A stretch of 64,000 nucleotides of DNA from Mesodorylaimus sp. YZB2_4. Lineage: Eukaryota; Nematoda; Enoplea; Dorylaimida; Dorylaimidae. Position numbers and translations under genes: made by a program. Location: assembly GCA_030248295.1 (NCBI GenBank), contig JASANH010000965.1:124001-188000 (forward strand), written 5' to 3'. The notes under the pieces were generated by a model. The model saw nothing but the letters and a program-made list of their open reading frames with translations, had not been told where the DNA came from and searched no databases. Positions 43,109 through 53,835 of the stretch are shown here, piece by piece (position 1 is the first letter of the stretch; each line of letters starts with the position of its first letter).

Positions 43109-43245
43109 CTCCAGTTCACGTGCGGCCCCTTGTAGAGCGGCGACAATGACAATGATGGATATGGAAATCTGTCTGCACCGAAGAATATGTCTCGCTAGAG
43201 TGATCAGATTTTTTAAGGCGGACGGTAATATAATCGAAAAGCAAA
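43109..43245 (-). repeat. Dispersed repeat family D, copy 1
   Basis: The reverse complement of this stretch matches 49851-49945 and, less fully, 49605-49690. Shared words include 'cgaagaatatgtctc', 'gatatggaaat/gacatggaaat' and 'ccagttcac.tgcggcc'. Confidence 0.65.
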
Positions 43246-43736
43246 AATGCAAAAAAGGCGGGAATTCGTAAATTCAAAAGCTAGAAGCAAGAACATTGAA
43301 GAGCAAGGAGCTATGTTGTTTGCTCGAAAGAAGGCTCTGCTATGAGTATCTGACCTGCTGCGTATAAGTACAGAATCTTCCTGTGAATGGTCGATTGGTC
43401 TTTCTTATATGCACAGTAAAATTTGGGCGCTGAACCTCTGCCATTTTGACAGTCAGCATAAAAGGCTAGGATTTAATGCAGCTTGTAGGGCATAACTTAC
43501 GGACCAATTGGATTTCACAGGATCTATTGATTAGGTATGCTCAACGAGGATGTAGGCCAAAAAGAGGTCATTGTCACATTTTATTTTAAACTTGCGGTAT
43601 TTTGTTATAGGTTCTAAATTATTTCCAAATGTGATAAAAGTGCGGGTTACGGTAACCGCTAAGGAATTACACCAATTATACTTGTAATATCATCCGATCG
43701 ATTCGTTTTCTTTGTGATCATCTGGGATCTAATGCT

Positions 43737-46185
43737 ATGGGAATAAAAGGATTATGGGAGCTGCTAAAACCAGTTGGACAACCAATAGATTTGGAGACAT
43801 TGCGCGGGAAAGTATTAGCTATTGGTAAGATCGATTGCTTGTGCTTGAAGGTAAAAACCTGATTATTGTACGTTTCAGATATCTCATTTTGGCTTCACCA
43901 CGCCAAATATGTCAGTGAAGTGAAAGGAGTTTCCGAACATCGAGCAGCCATCGAACTAGTCTATCGACGAATTTTGAAATTGCTCCATTTCGGAATTCGA
44001 CCAATTTTTGTATTTGATGGACCAGAATCGTCAATTTTGAAGTTGCCTACTTTGGTAAGAGCGATTGATGTTCTCTCTTTTGTTTGTGAATGGGTAATGA
44101 TGGGGAACTGTAGGAAAAAGGCTACTTCTCCGAATATGGCATGACTATGGTGCGCTCTCGGGATAGGCCATGTTTCCCTTATCGTTAGGCCTACAGTATT
44201 TAGTCACCATCGTAAATATACACACATACACACCCACATTTCTTTTCTCCACTTTCAGAATGAGCGCAGGAAACAACGTGAACATCAAGCTGAAGAAAAA
44301 GCTAAACGGTCCCAAAATCGTACTCTGAAAAATTTGGCAAGGAAAGCGTTAGCTGTTCAGCTTGCTCGTGACGAAGGAAAGCGGCAACAAAAGAACAAAG
44401 ACGCACCTTCAACCAGCAAAGAGGAAATAAAGACAGCCGACGATCTCGATGACGAAGCTCTTCTCGAAGCTTTGTCTCAAGAGACCATTCAGCTAAGTTC
44501 AGACGAAAAAAGTCGTGGTGCTGGCTCTGCAACCGTGGGAGACGACGACGACGATGTCGCTGCGATATTGCCCTTCTTGAGTCAAGACTATGATGGAAAT
44601 GACGACCAACAACAATCCATCAATATTTTATTCACTGGCGCTGATCATGCCCACGTCTTGATTCGGTCTGATGCCGAGACTGCGGCAAATGGAAGTAACG
44701 GCGAAGGAGGGTTTTGCGACGACATTGATCGAAGAAAAGATGCTGTGGATAGAATTCGGCGTTTGGCAGCCGTGGAACACCTGAAGTAATTTATTTGCAT
44801 GTATTCCCTGCTTGATGGTTCGCTGATCTTTTTCGTACATCCCTCTATTATAGGAGTTTCAGGCAAACCCAGCAGAAGCGCTGTGATATTTTGGCCAGTC
44901 GCTTATTAGTTTACGAGGATGAGAAACGTCTGCAGTCGTCCTCCGATGGTAAGCTCTCAGAATTATGCATGGCCTGACCTGACTGGCTTTGTTACAGATG
45001 AGGACTTCGAGGAAGTCCCTGAAGCGACAACTTATGTTCGTGCAATGAAGAAAACTCTGAAAGCGCCATCAGCTAAAAGAACCACCCGGAAGCGACGTTC
45101 AGAATCACCAACATCAACTGGACCACCTGCTGCAGAGGAAATCGACGAGCCAAAGAAATACACAGTTGAACGGTGGGAGGCCCGACAAGAGGAAAATGGA
45201 GAGCAGAAAGAGAAGTCGTCCGGGGGAGAGATAGCTGAGCGATGTCGAGTAAGTGCAATTCGTCCGTCTCAAATTTCCCTTTCAAATGCCATCCTATCTG
45301 CAGGAACTACTGACCTACTTCGGTATCCCGTTTGTGGACAGTCCGGCCGAAGCTGAAGCTCAGTGCGTTTCCTTGGAATCTCAAAGTTACACCGATGGCA
45401 CCATTACAGACGATTCCGACGCCTGGGCATTCGGCGGCCGAGTGGTCTATAGACACGTTTTTGACCGGAAAAAGTCAGCGCAGGAATATCACGCTGATAA
45501 AATCCTAGAAACGTTTGGTCTCAGGCAACTGCATTTCGTCGCATTAGCATCCATCTTAGGCTGCGATTTCACGCCTGGCGTTCTTAATGTGGGCATCGTT
45601 TCAGCATTGGAAATCATTTCTTTATTTTTGACTGATCAAGTTGACGAGCGAGAACTAAATGAAGCAAATTTGATTGAAAAGTTGGCTGAATTCAGGTGCG
45701 TGAATTTTTTTACTCAAAACTGGATTTAGAAAAACTGGTTTTTCAGACACTGGTGGAATACGAATCACGTAGAAGATGGGAAACCAGAAGCACCAGAAAA
45801 AAACGCTACGAAACGACGAATCCGTAAACTCAATTGCATATTCCCACCATCTTTCCCTGATGCGCGCGTCTTCCAAATTTTCACCAAGCCAAAAGTCAAA
45901 GAAATTTCAAAGGACGAATCAAAAAAACCAATCTTCGTATGGTCCCAGCCAGATATCGCAAATCTTCGTCGTCTGCTCTCCGAAGAACTTTCCGATATTC
46001 GCCAGGTGGATTTCGAATTAGCCGATTTACGACGACGATTAGTGCCAGTCGATCCATCGCAGACAAAGATCACCGGCTTTTATCACAATGCGAAACAAAG
46101 ACCGTCCGCATCGCAAATTCTTGAAGCCTCTTTAAGTAAGCGGCTAAGGAAGGCTTGTGAAAAACTAAGGAGAAACGTCAAATAA
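43737..46185 (+). CDS. ERCC5: XPG/ERCC5-type structure-specific endonuclease
   Basis: Seven exons in phase: 43737-43824, 43879-44054, 44259-44785, 44854-44948, 44998-45248, 45304-45695 and 45747-46185, about 656 residues. The N region is MGIKGLWELLKP..LAIDISFWLHHA..RPIFVFDG, with the metal-binding Asp residues present. The I region is ELLTYFGIPFVDSPAEAEAQC, TDDSDAWAFGG and GCDFTPGVLNVG, with all acidic catalytic positions kept and Cys replacing Ser in the GSD motif. FVWSQPDIANLR matches XPG's FLWGKPDLDKIR. Near the C-terminus QTKITGFY is a PCNA-binding PIP box. XPG makes the 3' cut in nucleotide excision repair. The spacer between N and I regions is about 290 residues, roughly half the vertebrate length or less, but it keeps acidic patches. 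Confidence 0.93.
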
Positions 46186-47124
46186 GCTGAACCAGTTTTC
46201 GGGCAGCTAATTAATTTTATAGGTTTTCTGGAACGCGGAAGTAGCTGTGTCTGGCTTGTATGCTTTGTCAGTGCTCTATATTATATAATATTAATTTAAC
46301 GTCGCTGTTTATTTTGAATATGCAATAATAAAATAATGCATACATGTTTACCAATGCCTATTATATCGAGAGACAAAAGCCTATTCGCCATTTTCCTTCA
46401 AAAGCTTTCCTCGATAATGCCACTTCAAAAAATCCAACAACAGAAGCATACATACACCGTTTGTCGAGCCCCATTAAATAAGAAATATTCGCGAATTCGT
46501 AGTCGCCAATGATCACAAAATCGAAGTAAAACCGTATCGAGTGTTTATAAAAACGGATTCCACGATGCAGTTCCTGTTGCTGGTCGGGGATTCACAGCAG
46601 GGCTCTATAAGAGAAAACTCAAATATTCGTACTGCGAGAGGAGCTATATCTTTTCCGAGTGTACGAGTATGGACATGAAGGATAGCACCCTCTGGCCTCT
46701 GGGTTTGGCTGGCTGTCAGGGACTTCCCCTAACGACTGTTTCCCCAAAGATGACTGATAACCTAGAAAAAATGAGTGCAATAGCATTGCCTCTACTGCAT
46801 GTATTTTGAAGTAAAAACGGCTAGAAATTCAATTTTTCCGTCGAATTAAGCAACAGCGACAAAATTTGCACATATGCAAATTACGCCATCGCCCGCGGCG
46901 TCCAGGCTCTACCTGTACTAGGTTAAAAGTGGCCTGACGTCAGTTTTTCTCTACAGTGCTGGCGACTGTACCCAACCGTCTTGGGTACTACAGCATGTGT
47001 TGTGTCTTCACCCTCGGGTTTAGTGATGTGGCGAAACATGGACAAGATCTTAGCCGACACACACGTCTGAGGAATAGAAGCACACTGTAGACGGGATAAA
47101 AAGCCAACAAATTAGCAGACTTAC
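46186..47124. other. XPG 3' region and 3' side of the AGFG1 gene
   Basis: Genes converge here. On the minus strand a frame is open from about 47090 to 46920 after a possible acceptor, and could be a last AGFG1 exon, but it does not resemble the NPF-rich C-terminus of the family. Otherwise nothing was seen. Confidence 0.35.
46327..46332 (+). terminator. Polyadenylation signal of the XPG gene
   Basis: An AATAAA within an AT-rich stretch about 140 bases after the XPG stop codon. Confidence 0.6.
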
Positions 47125-48920
47125 TGCAAATGGATTCATGGGCGGCATGGCTGTCATGTGCGCCTGCGGGAACTGTTGGGGTGGTCGATATCCTTGTTGC
47201 ATGGGTGCTACAGGTGAACTAGTGACGGCGGTGGGTGGGAAGTACCCGAATGCACCACTGGCCGGAGCGGCGGCTGGTTGACTCATGCCACCAAAGAAAT
47301 TGCCCCCTGAAGTAGCTGTTGGGGTGGCGAATGGATTCGCAGCTGGCGCTGTCGTAGGCGCAGCTGGTCGTGCTTGATAAAACTGATTCGGCGTAGTTGA
47401 CAAAGGCGGAAACGTTCCCACGGCACTTGTAGTCATCGGTGGCTCTGGAAAACAAAACTACAGGTCACGAATGGCCTAAGTGAGGCATGTCTGTCCTCAA
47501 AATCAGGACGTGTGACCGCTTCAAACACCTACGTTACAAATGAGAACATCAAGCATTCAAAACATAACAATTTATAGACACCTCGTCCAATACTTACGTC
47601 GTCCAGCGGCGCCCAGGTTCGCATCGACGGGAGAATTTGAGCGGAATAAATCGTCCAGTTCGGCTAGGGCGGAATATTTGTCGCCATCACCCGCCGCCTG
47701 TTTTTGTGGCTGCGACTGCTGTTGTTGCTGCACGTGTTGAGCCGAAATTGGTTGCAACTGATTCGCTCCCGACGGTACCAAGAAGCCAGCTGGAACCGTA
47801 GCCGATTTTGGAACACCACTACCATCCAAAGGTGTTTGTAATCCTTGGAACATTCCATTCGACGAAGTTATCTGCGGATGATGCGTTGTTGACCCTGACG
47901 GCGATGAAACGCTGGAGCCGAAACCAGCACTCGTACCGAATGGATCGAAAAGAATATCAGCAGTTGATGAAGACTGAGTTGGGACTGGCGCTGCTGAGAT
48001 TGGATTCCGCGCGAATAAATCTTGACTGTTTGGCTGCGGTTGCGGAGACGGTCGACTTTGAGCTGGTGGAGGATTCTGGACGGAGAGCGGTGCCGTGACA
48101 GTGCCGCTGGAATGAGACCGATGAGCGGCCTGCTGAGTCACGTTGGACGGCGTGTTGTTATTGTTCTGACCGGGCGCTGGAATCTTTTGCACCGGTGGTG
48201 GAGAATTAGCGAACGCTTCCGTGGGATTAACATACCAACGTTTTTTCTCGTATTTTAGAACTAAATAATCTTTCATTTGAGTATCGTCTTTGGCTACACC
48301 ATCATCCAATGGACCCCGGCCACCGCGATCGTAGCGACCAAGCCATACTCGTCGACAATACTGAAATTAAGAGAGTACAAAACTTGGGAGTTCAATAAAG
48401 AGTAAGCATACCTCATTGCCCCTGGACTTAAGAAATTCAATTTCATCCGACGTAAAAGTCGCCATGGAAATCGATTTTACTCGATGAGGAGGGTTCAGGC
48501 CGCGTCTAAAACAAAAGGTAAACAATTCGTCTTTTACAAAGCCCCTGGATGAATTCCTTTTTGTAGACCTGTAGCCCCATACCAGGTGATCAGACCATTC
48601 AAGCGACCGACGGAGAAGACTAGGGATCCCTTCCAAGCTGTACTCAGAGCTCAGATTATCTTCAAGTATTTCAACGATAAATCAAACAACATTTCTTAGA
48701 ATAATATGAAACACAACACACAATCGAAAAGTAAAACTTACAGAAGACCACTGCAGGACGTGCATACGAACGATCCAATCGTCACGTTAACGTAAGTGGG
48801 CCCGCGTTGATGACAATCGAAGCATTGTTTGTTCGGTAGTAATGCCACCAATTCACGAAGAACTTTCAGATTCTGCTCGTCCTGTTGTTTTTTCTTGCCA
48901 GCTGATGATGATGAAGACAT
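47125..48920 (-). CDS. AGFG1: ArfGAP with FG repeats, AGFG1/Hrb type (last exon not placed)
   Basis: Four exons: 48742-48920, 48412-48505, 47598-48360 and 47125-47444, in phase, about 451 residues. The ArfGAP zinc finger is complete (CFDCHQRGPTYVNVTIGSFVC..C: C-x2-C-x16-C-x2-C), followed by the family-diagnostic RGLNPPHRVKSISM and YEKKRWYV. The rest is Ser/Pro/Gln-rich with a YSALAELDDLF motif (YAALAELDSVF in human AGFG1) and NPF motifs that bind EH-domain endocytic proteins. The family links Arf6 and clathrin/EH-domain endocytosis of VAMP7-type SNAREs; the fly gene is drongo. Compared with human, a Gly/Arg/Asp insert follows WLGRYD. The last visible exon ends in phase 0 at a good donor (47124), so a short final exon should lie further left but was not identified with confidence. 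Confidence 0.92.
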
Positions 48921-50187
48921 GGTCACGGAGGATGCTTATTAAAAAAAGAGCTGCTCGAGACGTTTTCAACGAGTTTTAAATTTTCAAACGCGATAGAAAG
49001 CACTTATGCAATGATCGAAATCGGAGAACAAAGTGAATGATTGACAGTCAGTGAAGGAACATGAGAATCATCGGAAAAAATTCGGCAAGACGAAACAAGA
49101 CAAAACAAATTGAAGGCGCACAGAAGAGCCTGTTTATGACAGATTTGCCTGAAGATCATTAAGTGCGCCAAAATTAAAATGGTGTACTAGCCACAGACAA
49201 AATGTCACAAGCGATATATAGGTATACATTGATTTGAGTGTTTGAACTTCAGTACATAATACAGCCATTTCACACTGTGGTGAAGTATGATTCTCACTCT
49301 CGCGTAACGGCGGGTTCATTTTTACCAGACGCTGCATTGAATCCTAGTCTTTATGCTAATTGCCGAAAAGGCAGAGGTTCAGTGCACAAATTGTACTCTG
49401 CATCCAACAAAGACCAATTACAGCAAGATTCTGCATTTATACAGCAGGTCAGAGACACACAGCAGAGCATTTTCTCTCGCTAACGGCATTAGCTCCTTGT
49501 CCGCCAATGTTTATACTTCCACTTTTTGAATTTATAAGTTCCCGCCTTTTTCCCGTTTTGGTTTCTCGATCACATAACAACGCCTGGCTAAAAAAGTATG
49601 ATCTTTTTAGCGAGACATATCCTTCGATGTAGACCGATTTCCAGGTCCATCTTTGTCATTTGTCGCCTTTGTCAAAGCAGCCCCATGTGAACTGGAGACA
49701 GACAACCATGTTGCGGGGGAAATACAAAAATTGCTGGAAGCATAAATAAGATTACCATCGTCAACTCCATGTGTTGAGTAGTAATACGGCCACGCATGGC
49801 CTCCGCCAGAAATACAATTAGCATAAAACAAGGCCTGCCTCAAAAAATCTGTTAACTCTCGAGAGACATATTCTTCGATGTTCTGTAGGTAGACCGATTT
49901 CCATGTCCATCTTTGTTATTTGTCGTGGCCGCATGTGAACTGGAGACGGACAACCATGTACTGTACGAGAAATACAGAAAATAAAATTGACATCCTCAAC
50001 TCCACCTACTGGCGATACGGCCATGCGCAAGGCCTCCACCAGAAACACCATTAGCATACATGCAGAAACTCGAGCATTGCACACTTTACACTGGCAGATC
50101 GACTCTTCCTAATGACTTTACACCCTACCAGTATGTAAGGGGGCTGCCCTATGGTGTCAGTTATTTGATTGCCATGCCGTGTCCGAG
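48921..50187. other. AGFG1 promoter side and repeat-bearing spacer
   Basis: The first 250 bases hold the AGFG1 5' region. Positions 49605-50080 are two successive copies of repeat family D. No gene is supported. Confidence 0.45.
49605..50080 (+). repeat. Tandem pair of dispersed repeat family D
   Basis: Two direct copies, about 49605-49845 and 49851-50080. Shared landmarks are 'gagacatat.cttcgatgt', 'tagaccgatttcca.gtccatctttgt', 'catgtgaactggagac.gacaaccatg', 'cgtcaactcca' or 'cctcaactccac', and 'ggcctccgccagaaatac.attagcata'. A third, inverted copy is at 43109-43245. Confidence 0.75.
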
Positions 50188-50664
50188 ATGGATGCGGTCT
50201 CGGCGATGACCCTGCTGTTGGGATGCGGCGTATTCTGCCTGTTGGCGCGCAAGCAGCGGGTCGAGAGCGGACTGGAAGGTCTGCCGCTCGCTCAAGAAAC
50301 CTCCCAGTTCATCGATCAAGTCTTCGAAAGGAAGCTGACGCCAGTGCCCCGCCCTCCTCCGCTGCCAGGGCTCGGACAACCCGCCCCAATCCAAGTGTTG
50401 CCGCTGGTGCAAGCTCAACAACCGTCCGCGGCCGTGGACTCAACACCACTGCCCCCCCACCCCCCTGCCGCCACCTGCGCGCCCGCCACCATTTCAGCCG
50501 ACGGAGAGGGAAGGAGAAGACAAAGGCCCGAAGAAGTTGACCAGAAAACCTTCACCGCGCGAGAAAAGTCGAAGCGATCAGAATCGGGAGCGAGCGGGAA
50601 GAAAAAGAAATCGAAGAAAGGATCGAAAAAGAAGAAAAGCAAGAAGTCGAAGAAAAGTGCCTAA
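50188..50664 (+). CDS. Small predicted membrane protein with Lys-rich tail, unknown function
   Basis: An intronless frame of 158 residues. The first 20 residues hold a hydrophobic segment (MTLLLGCGVFCLLA), then RKQR, fitting a signal anchor with a cytosolic C-terminal part. The middle (residues 45-100) is Pro-rich with runs such as PVPRPPPLPGLG. The last 45 residues are extremely Lys/Ser-rich (GKKKKSKKGSKKKKSKK..). GC content is higher than in neighbouring spacers. The frame remains open upstream to a possible acceptor near 50160, so it may be the last exon of a longer gene. I do not recognise a family. Confidence 0.5.
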   Translation: MDAVSAMTLLLGCGVFCLLARKQRVESGLEGLPLAQETSQFIDQVFERKLTPVPRPPPLPGLGQPAPIQVLPLVQAQQPSAAVDSTPLPPHPPAATCAPATISADGEGRRRQRPEEVDQKTFTAREKSKRSESGASGKKKKSKKGSKKKKSKKSKKSA

Positions 50665-50884
50665 AGCTTTGAACCCGTTATGGGTCACATGCTAGCAGAG
50701 CATAGGTCAAGGTCAAGGCATAGGTCAAGCCTGGTCAAGGTCTGTCGCGAGATATCGAGATGGAGAGGCGACGATGCTTCGAGTATGGTGCTTTACACTA
50801 ACCAAGAGAAACGATATGACCAAACCATTCAGGTCAACAGAGAAAAACGCACACTTAGCATGAGCGATACCAAATCAGAGATCA

Positions 50885-53720
50885 CTTAGAGCCGTAAAGT
50901 GTTCCATTCTCGGGCACCGTGCAGTTGGCGAGGCGCCGCTTCCTCGGATCAATCGCGCATTTCGCGACACTCGTGCATGCCGGAGGGCGAGAGCTCCCAA
51001 ACCCAGGGGATTGGGAGGTCATAGATTTCAGTGGACCTGAGTAACTCAGCAGATACCCATTTCCCCAGTCCAATAGTGTATAAGATGAAAACCCGAGAGA
51101 GGGAAAACACACTTGCGAGTTAGTTGAGAGAAAACGGTGTTGGAACAATAACTCAAACAGACCTGGAATTTTACATAAGTGGGAAAATAAAATGAGACGG
51201 AAATCGTCTAGATACGATTTAGATACTTTGAACAAACTTTAGATACTTCAGATATATATAGTGCGTGTATTTCTGCGTGTCCTTTACACATGCTCAGGCT
51301 GTATCAGAGTTTGTTGTGCATTCGAGCGGGACCAGTTTTGAATGGGACGTCGAAGGGTACGTCCAGAAGGCAGTTTGACCAAGGCTTTTCGGGCAAATCC
51401 GTCCTTTCCCATGTACAGTTCGATGATTTTTCCGAGCGGCCATTGCATTCGTGGCGTGGGGAACTTTACGAGGACGATTTTTCCAATACGAAGGAGAGCA
51501 GATGATCGAATCCGAGGCTGTCGATGCGTTTATCCAGACCTTTCCATTAAAGATGTCAGGTATTGACGACGCCAGAATTGCCAAAACATATCGAGATAAC
51601 TTTGGCTCTTTCGCCGACGAGATCGGTGTTCCGGAATAGGTTTTTGGCTGAAACAATATCATCGATAGAAGCGGATGTCCGAGTCGAAAGGGATAATTGC
51701 GGAGTCAGGTAGTTTCCGTCATCAAGATCTGAGCCAGCATAGACGAGAGGGCGCGAGTTCAAGCTCGCTTTGATTTCGCAAGCAATGGTTTGCAGTTGCG
51801 AGGGAGTCAGAGTGGCAAAGTCGATAGATTTTCGAAGGCATTGTTTTACCATTCCGATGAGGCGTTCGTAGAATCCTCCTTCCCAGCGAGCATTCCCAGT
51901 GATTAAATTCCAGTTGATTTCGTGATCGTTGCAGTACGATGAAATAAATAAATCGACTTGCTTGAATTGCTTCGCGTTATCGGCTATGATCAGCGATGGC
52001 TTCCCACGGCGAGAGATGGCTCGTGATGGGAAAGAAAGAATTCTGAAGACGAGAGAGATTCCGCTGCTTCTAGGTGGATATTGCGGGTGACAAGACACGT
52101 GAAGAGGCAGATCCAGTTCTTCACCAACCCATATTTCGTTTTCACCAGAAGTGGACCAAGGTAGTCGAGTCCAGTGTTCTTAAATGGTAGTGATCTTGTT
52201 ACTCTGGGGAAATGATCGGCCTGCTATGGTCCGCCATCGGTACGTTTGCAGATAAGGCATTTTCGCAAAACAGAAAAACCTGTGATCGACCAGATATGAT
52301 CCAGTATTTTTCTCGTAACAGAGAGAGTATATGAGAAACTCCGACGTGATTCGATCGGATATGTGTGTCCAAAATAATTAGACGAGTGAGACTGCTTTCT
52401 TTTGGCAAGAGAATCGGATTTTGAGGTATGTCAGAGTTCTCCAAACGTGTCTGACATCGAAGAATTCCTTCTCCGTCAGTGAAGGTGCGGATTGGTGCAG
52501 TAGAGGATGGCCCATCAGGAAAATGCACGCGCTGCACATATCGGGTTAGGAAGAGTCGTGCTCCAGAAATTTCCGATCAAGAGAGCTTCGAGCTATTTGA
52601 TGTCAAAGCTTGCCGGCGACAGCGAGCGATAGATCGTAGCATGAAGGCGATGACGCGCAGGTCTGACTCAAAGTTTGATGCCGCCGCAATAGAGGTGTCT
52701 CTTCCTCCTGGGTCCAGGTTACCAAGGATGCGATGGGTATGGAGGCTATAGCACTCAACGGTGATTGTGGCCGATTAGATTCCTTTGTTCGTAGGAATTC
52801 GGGTGTGTGCCACCAGGTTTGATTGGCGGAAAAACTCTCAGCCTTCATTCCTCGAGACATAATGTCTGCTGGATTGAGTTTGCCAGGAGCGAATCTGTAT
52901 CGGGTATTTTGAACTTCTCGAATCTTGCTGACTCTGTTGCGGATAAAGGGAGTGTCAGGGCGAGGATCACGGTGATCGGGCTTGCCAGTCTTATTGGCAA
53001 TCGAGATTTTGGAGACGAGACAAAGCTTTGTGGAGCGATTACTGGAGTGCTGAGAGGTTTCTTCCAAGTTCTAAAGGACGAGTTCATCATTATGATCCAT
53101 AGCTGCATGCTTGATGCCACTTTATTCGAGATCCCAGAATACAGAAGGATTAACTGCAGCGCGGGCACAAGGATTCATCTCTAGAGTTTGATGCAGCTTG
53201 TTCTGATCCTGAGACCATTGTGAAGAGAGTAGTGAAGCGTGAGACGATATTCGTAAATACACTAGTGTCCACAGGAGATTCTCCTACCCCAGTCAGCACC
53301 CGCCAGAGACGCGAAGAAATGAGCGAAAGGAAAGGTGGCCTGGTGCTGGGAACGCAGGAGTCCGAGAAGATTTGATTCCAATATTTAGCGCCGATCAGAA
53401 GATCGATAGAGCGATTTTCAGGAGAAGTGGGAATCGAATCTGCGAGGTCGCGCTGCTCCAAGAATTGTGCCTTCAGGGGAGAGACGAATAAATGGTCGAC
53501 TCGTCGAGTCAGTGATAGTGGGCACTACATAGGGGTAAACATAAATCGGAGGACCAGATTTCGTGCGAATATCGCGCATTTCGCGACAAGGTCAGAGATC
53601 TGAAAGGGGAGAGTGGATCGAGAGAAACACGAAATGGCAGAGTCTTACTTGATGGCTGAGAACGTAGGTTTGATCGAAACTCTAGGTCCTTGATTCGGTT
53701 ATCAAAAAACAAAAAACTTG
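50885..53720 (-). mobile_element. Decayed BEL/Pao-type retrotransposon, copy 2
   Basis: Read on the minus strand: remnants near 53500-53710; an aspartic-protease-like segment 53150-53461 (IDLLIGAKYW); an RNase H-end segment 52603-53067 (VSKIREVQ, FAPGKLNPADIMSRG, WWHTPEFL); the integrase zinc-binding region 52199-52537 (His-x4-His with spaced Cys); an integrase core to C-terminal part 51294-52098 (RWEGGFYERLIGMVK, SLNSRPLVY); and an LTR-like tail 50885-51290. Frames are interrupted several times. No reverse transcriptase is visible, because protease and RNase H parts are only about 80 bp apart. It is therefore a dead, internally deleted copy. The 5' LTR was not found. Confidence 0.82.
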
Positions 53721-53738
53721 AAGCTTATGTAAGCCCCA

Positions 53739-53835
53739 CCGGGCAGGCCATGGCGAGTAGGATAGAGTAATCGATACTCTTCCATTGCTGGGAGATGTCA
53801 ACCTCTTCAGTTGATGTTTCTAGGGCAGGTATAGG
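53739..53835 (-). repeat. Dispersed repeat family C, fragment
   Basis: Matches the reverse complement of 62385-62505: 'ggcaggccatggc.agt.gga.aga', 'cttcc.ttgctg', 'gatgtcaacc' and 'gttgatgttt'. Confidence 0.5.

Larger units (their letters stand above)
40058..43736. other. Long repeat-rich spacer before the XPG gene
   Basis: No supported gene. It holds tRNA-like SINE heads (40440-40470, 'ctgggttcgattcctagcctcca', and a decayed copy near 40645-40670), the foldback element at 41858-42690, the GGTACGG-rich palindromic patch at 43018-43108 and a dispersed repeat at 43109-43245. The open frame 40471-40821 starts within the tRNA-like part and has no known similarity. Confidence 0.5.

Noticed and set aside
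44645-44866. Minus-strand genes opposite XPG exon 3
   Set aside because: They are shadows of the acidic, Ser-rich XPG spacer; no splice sites or similarity support them.
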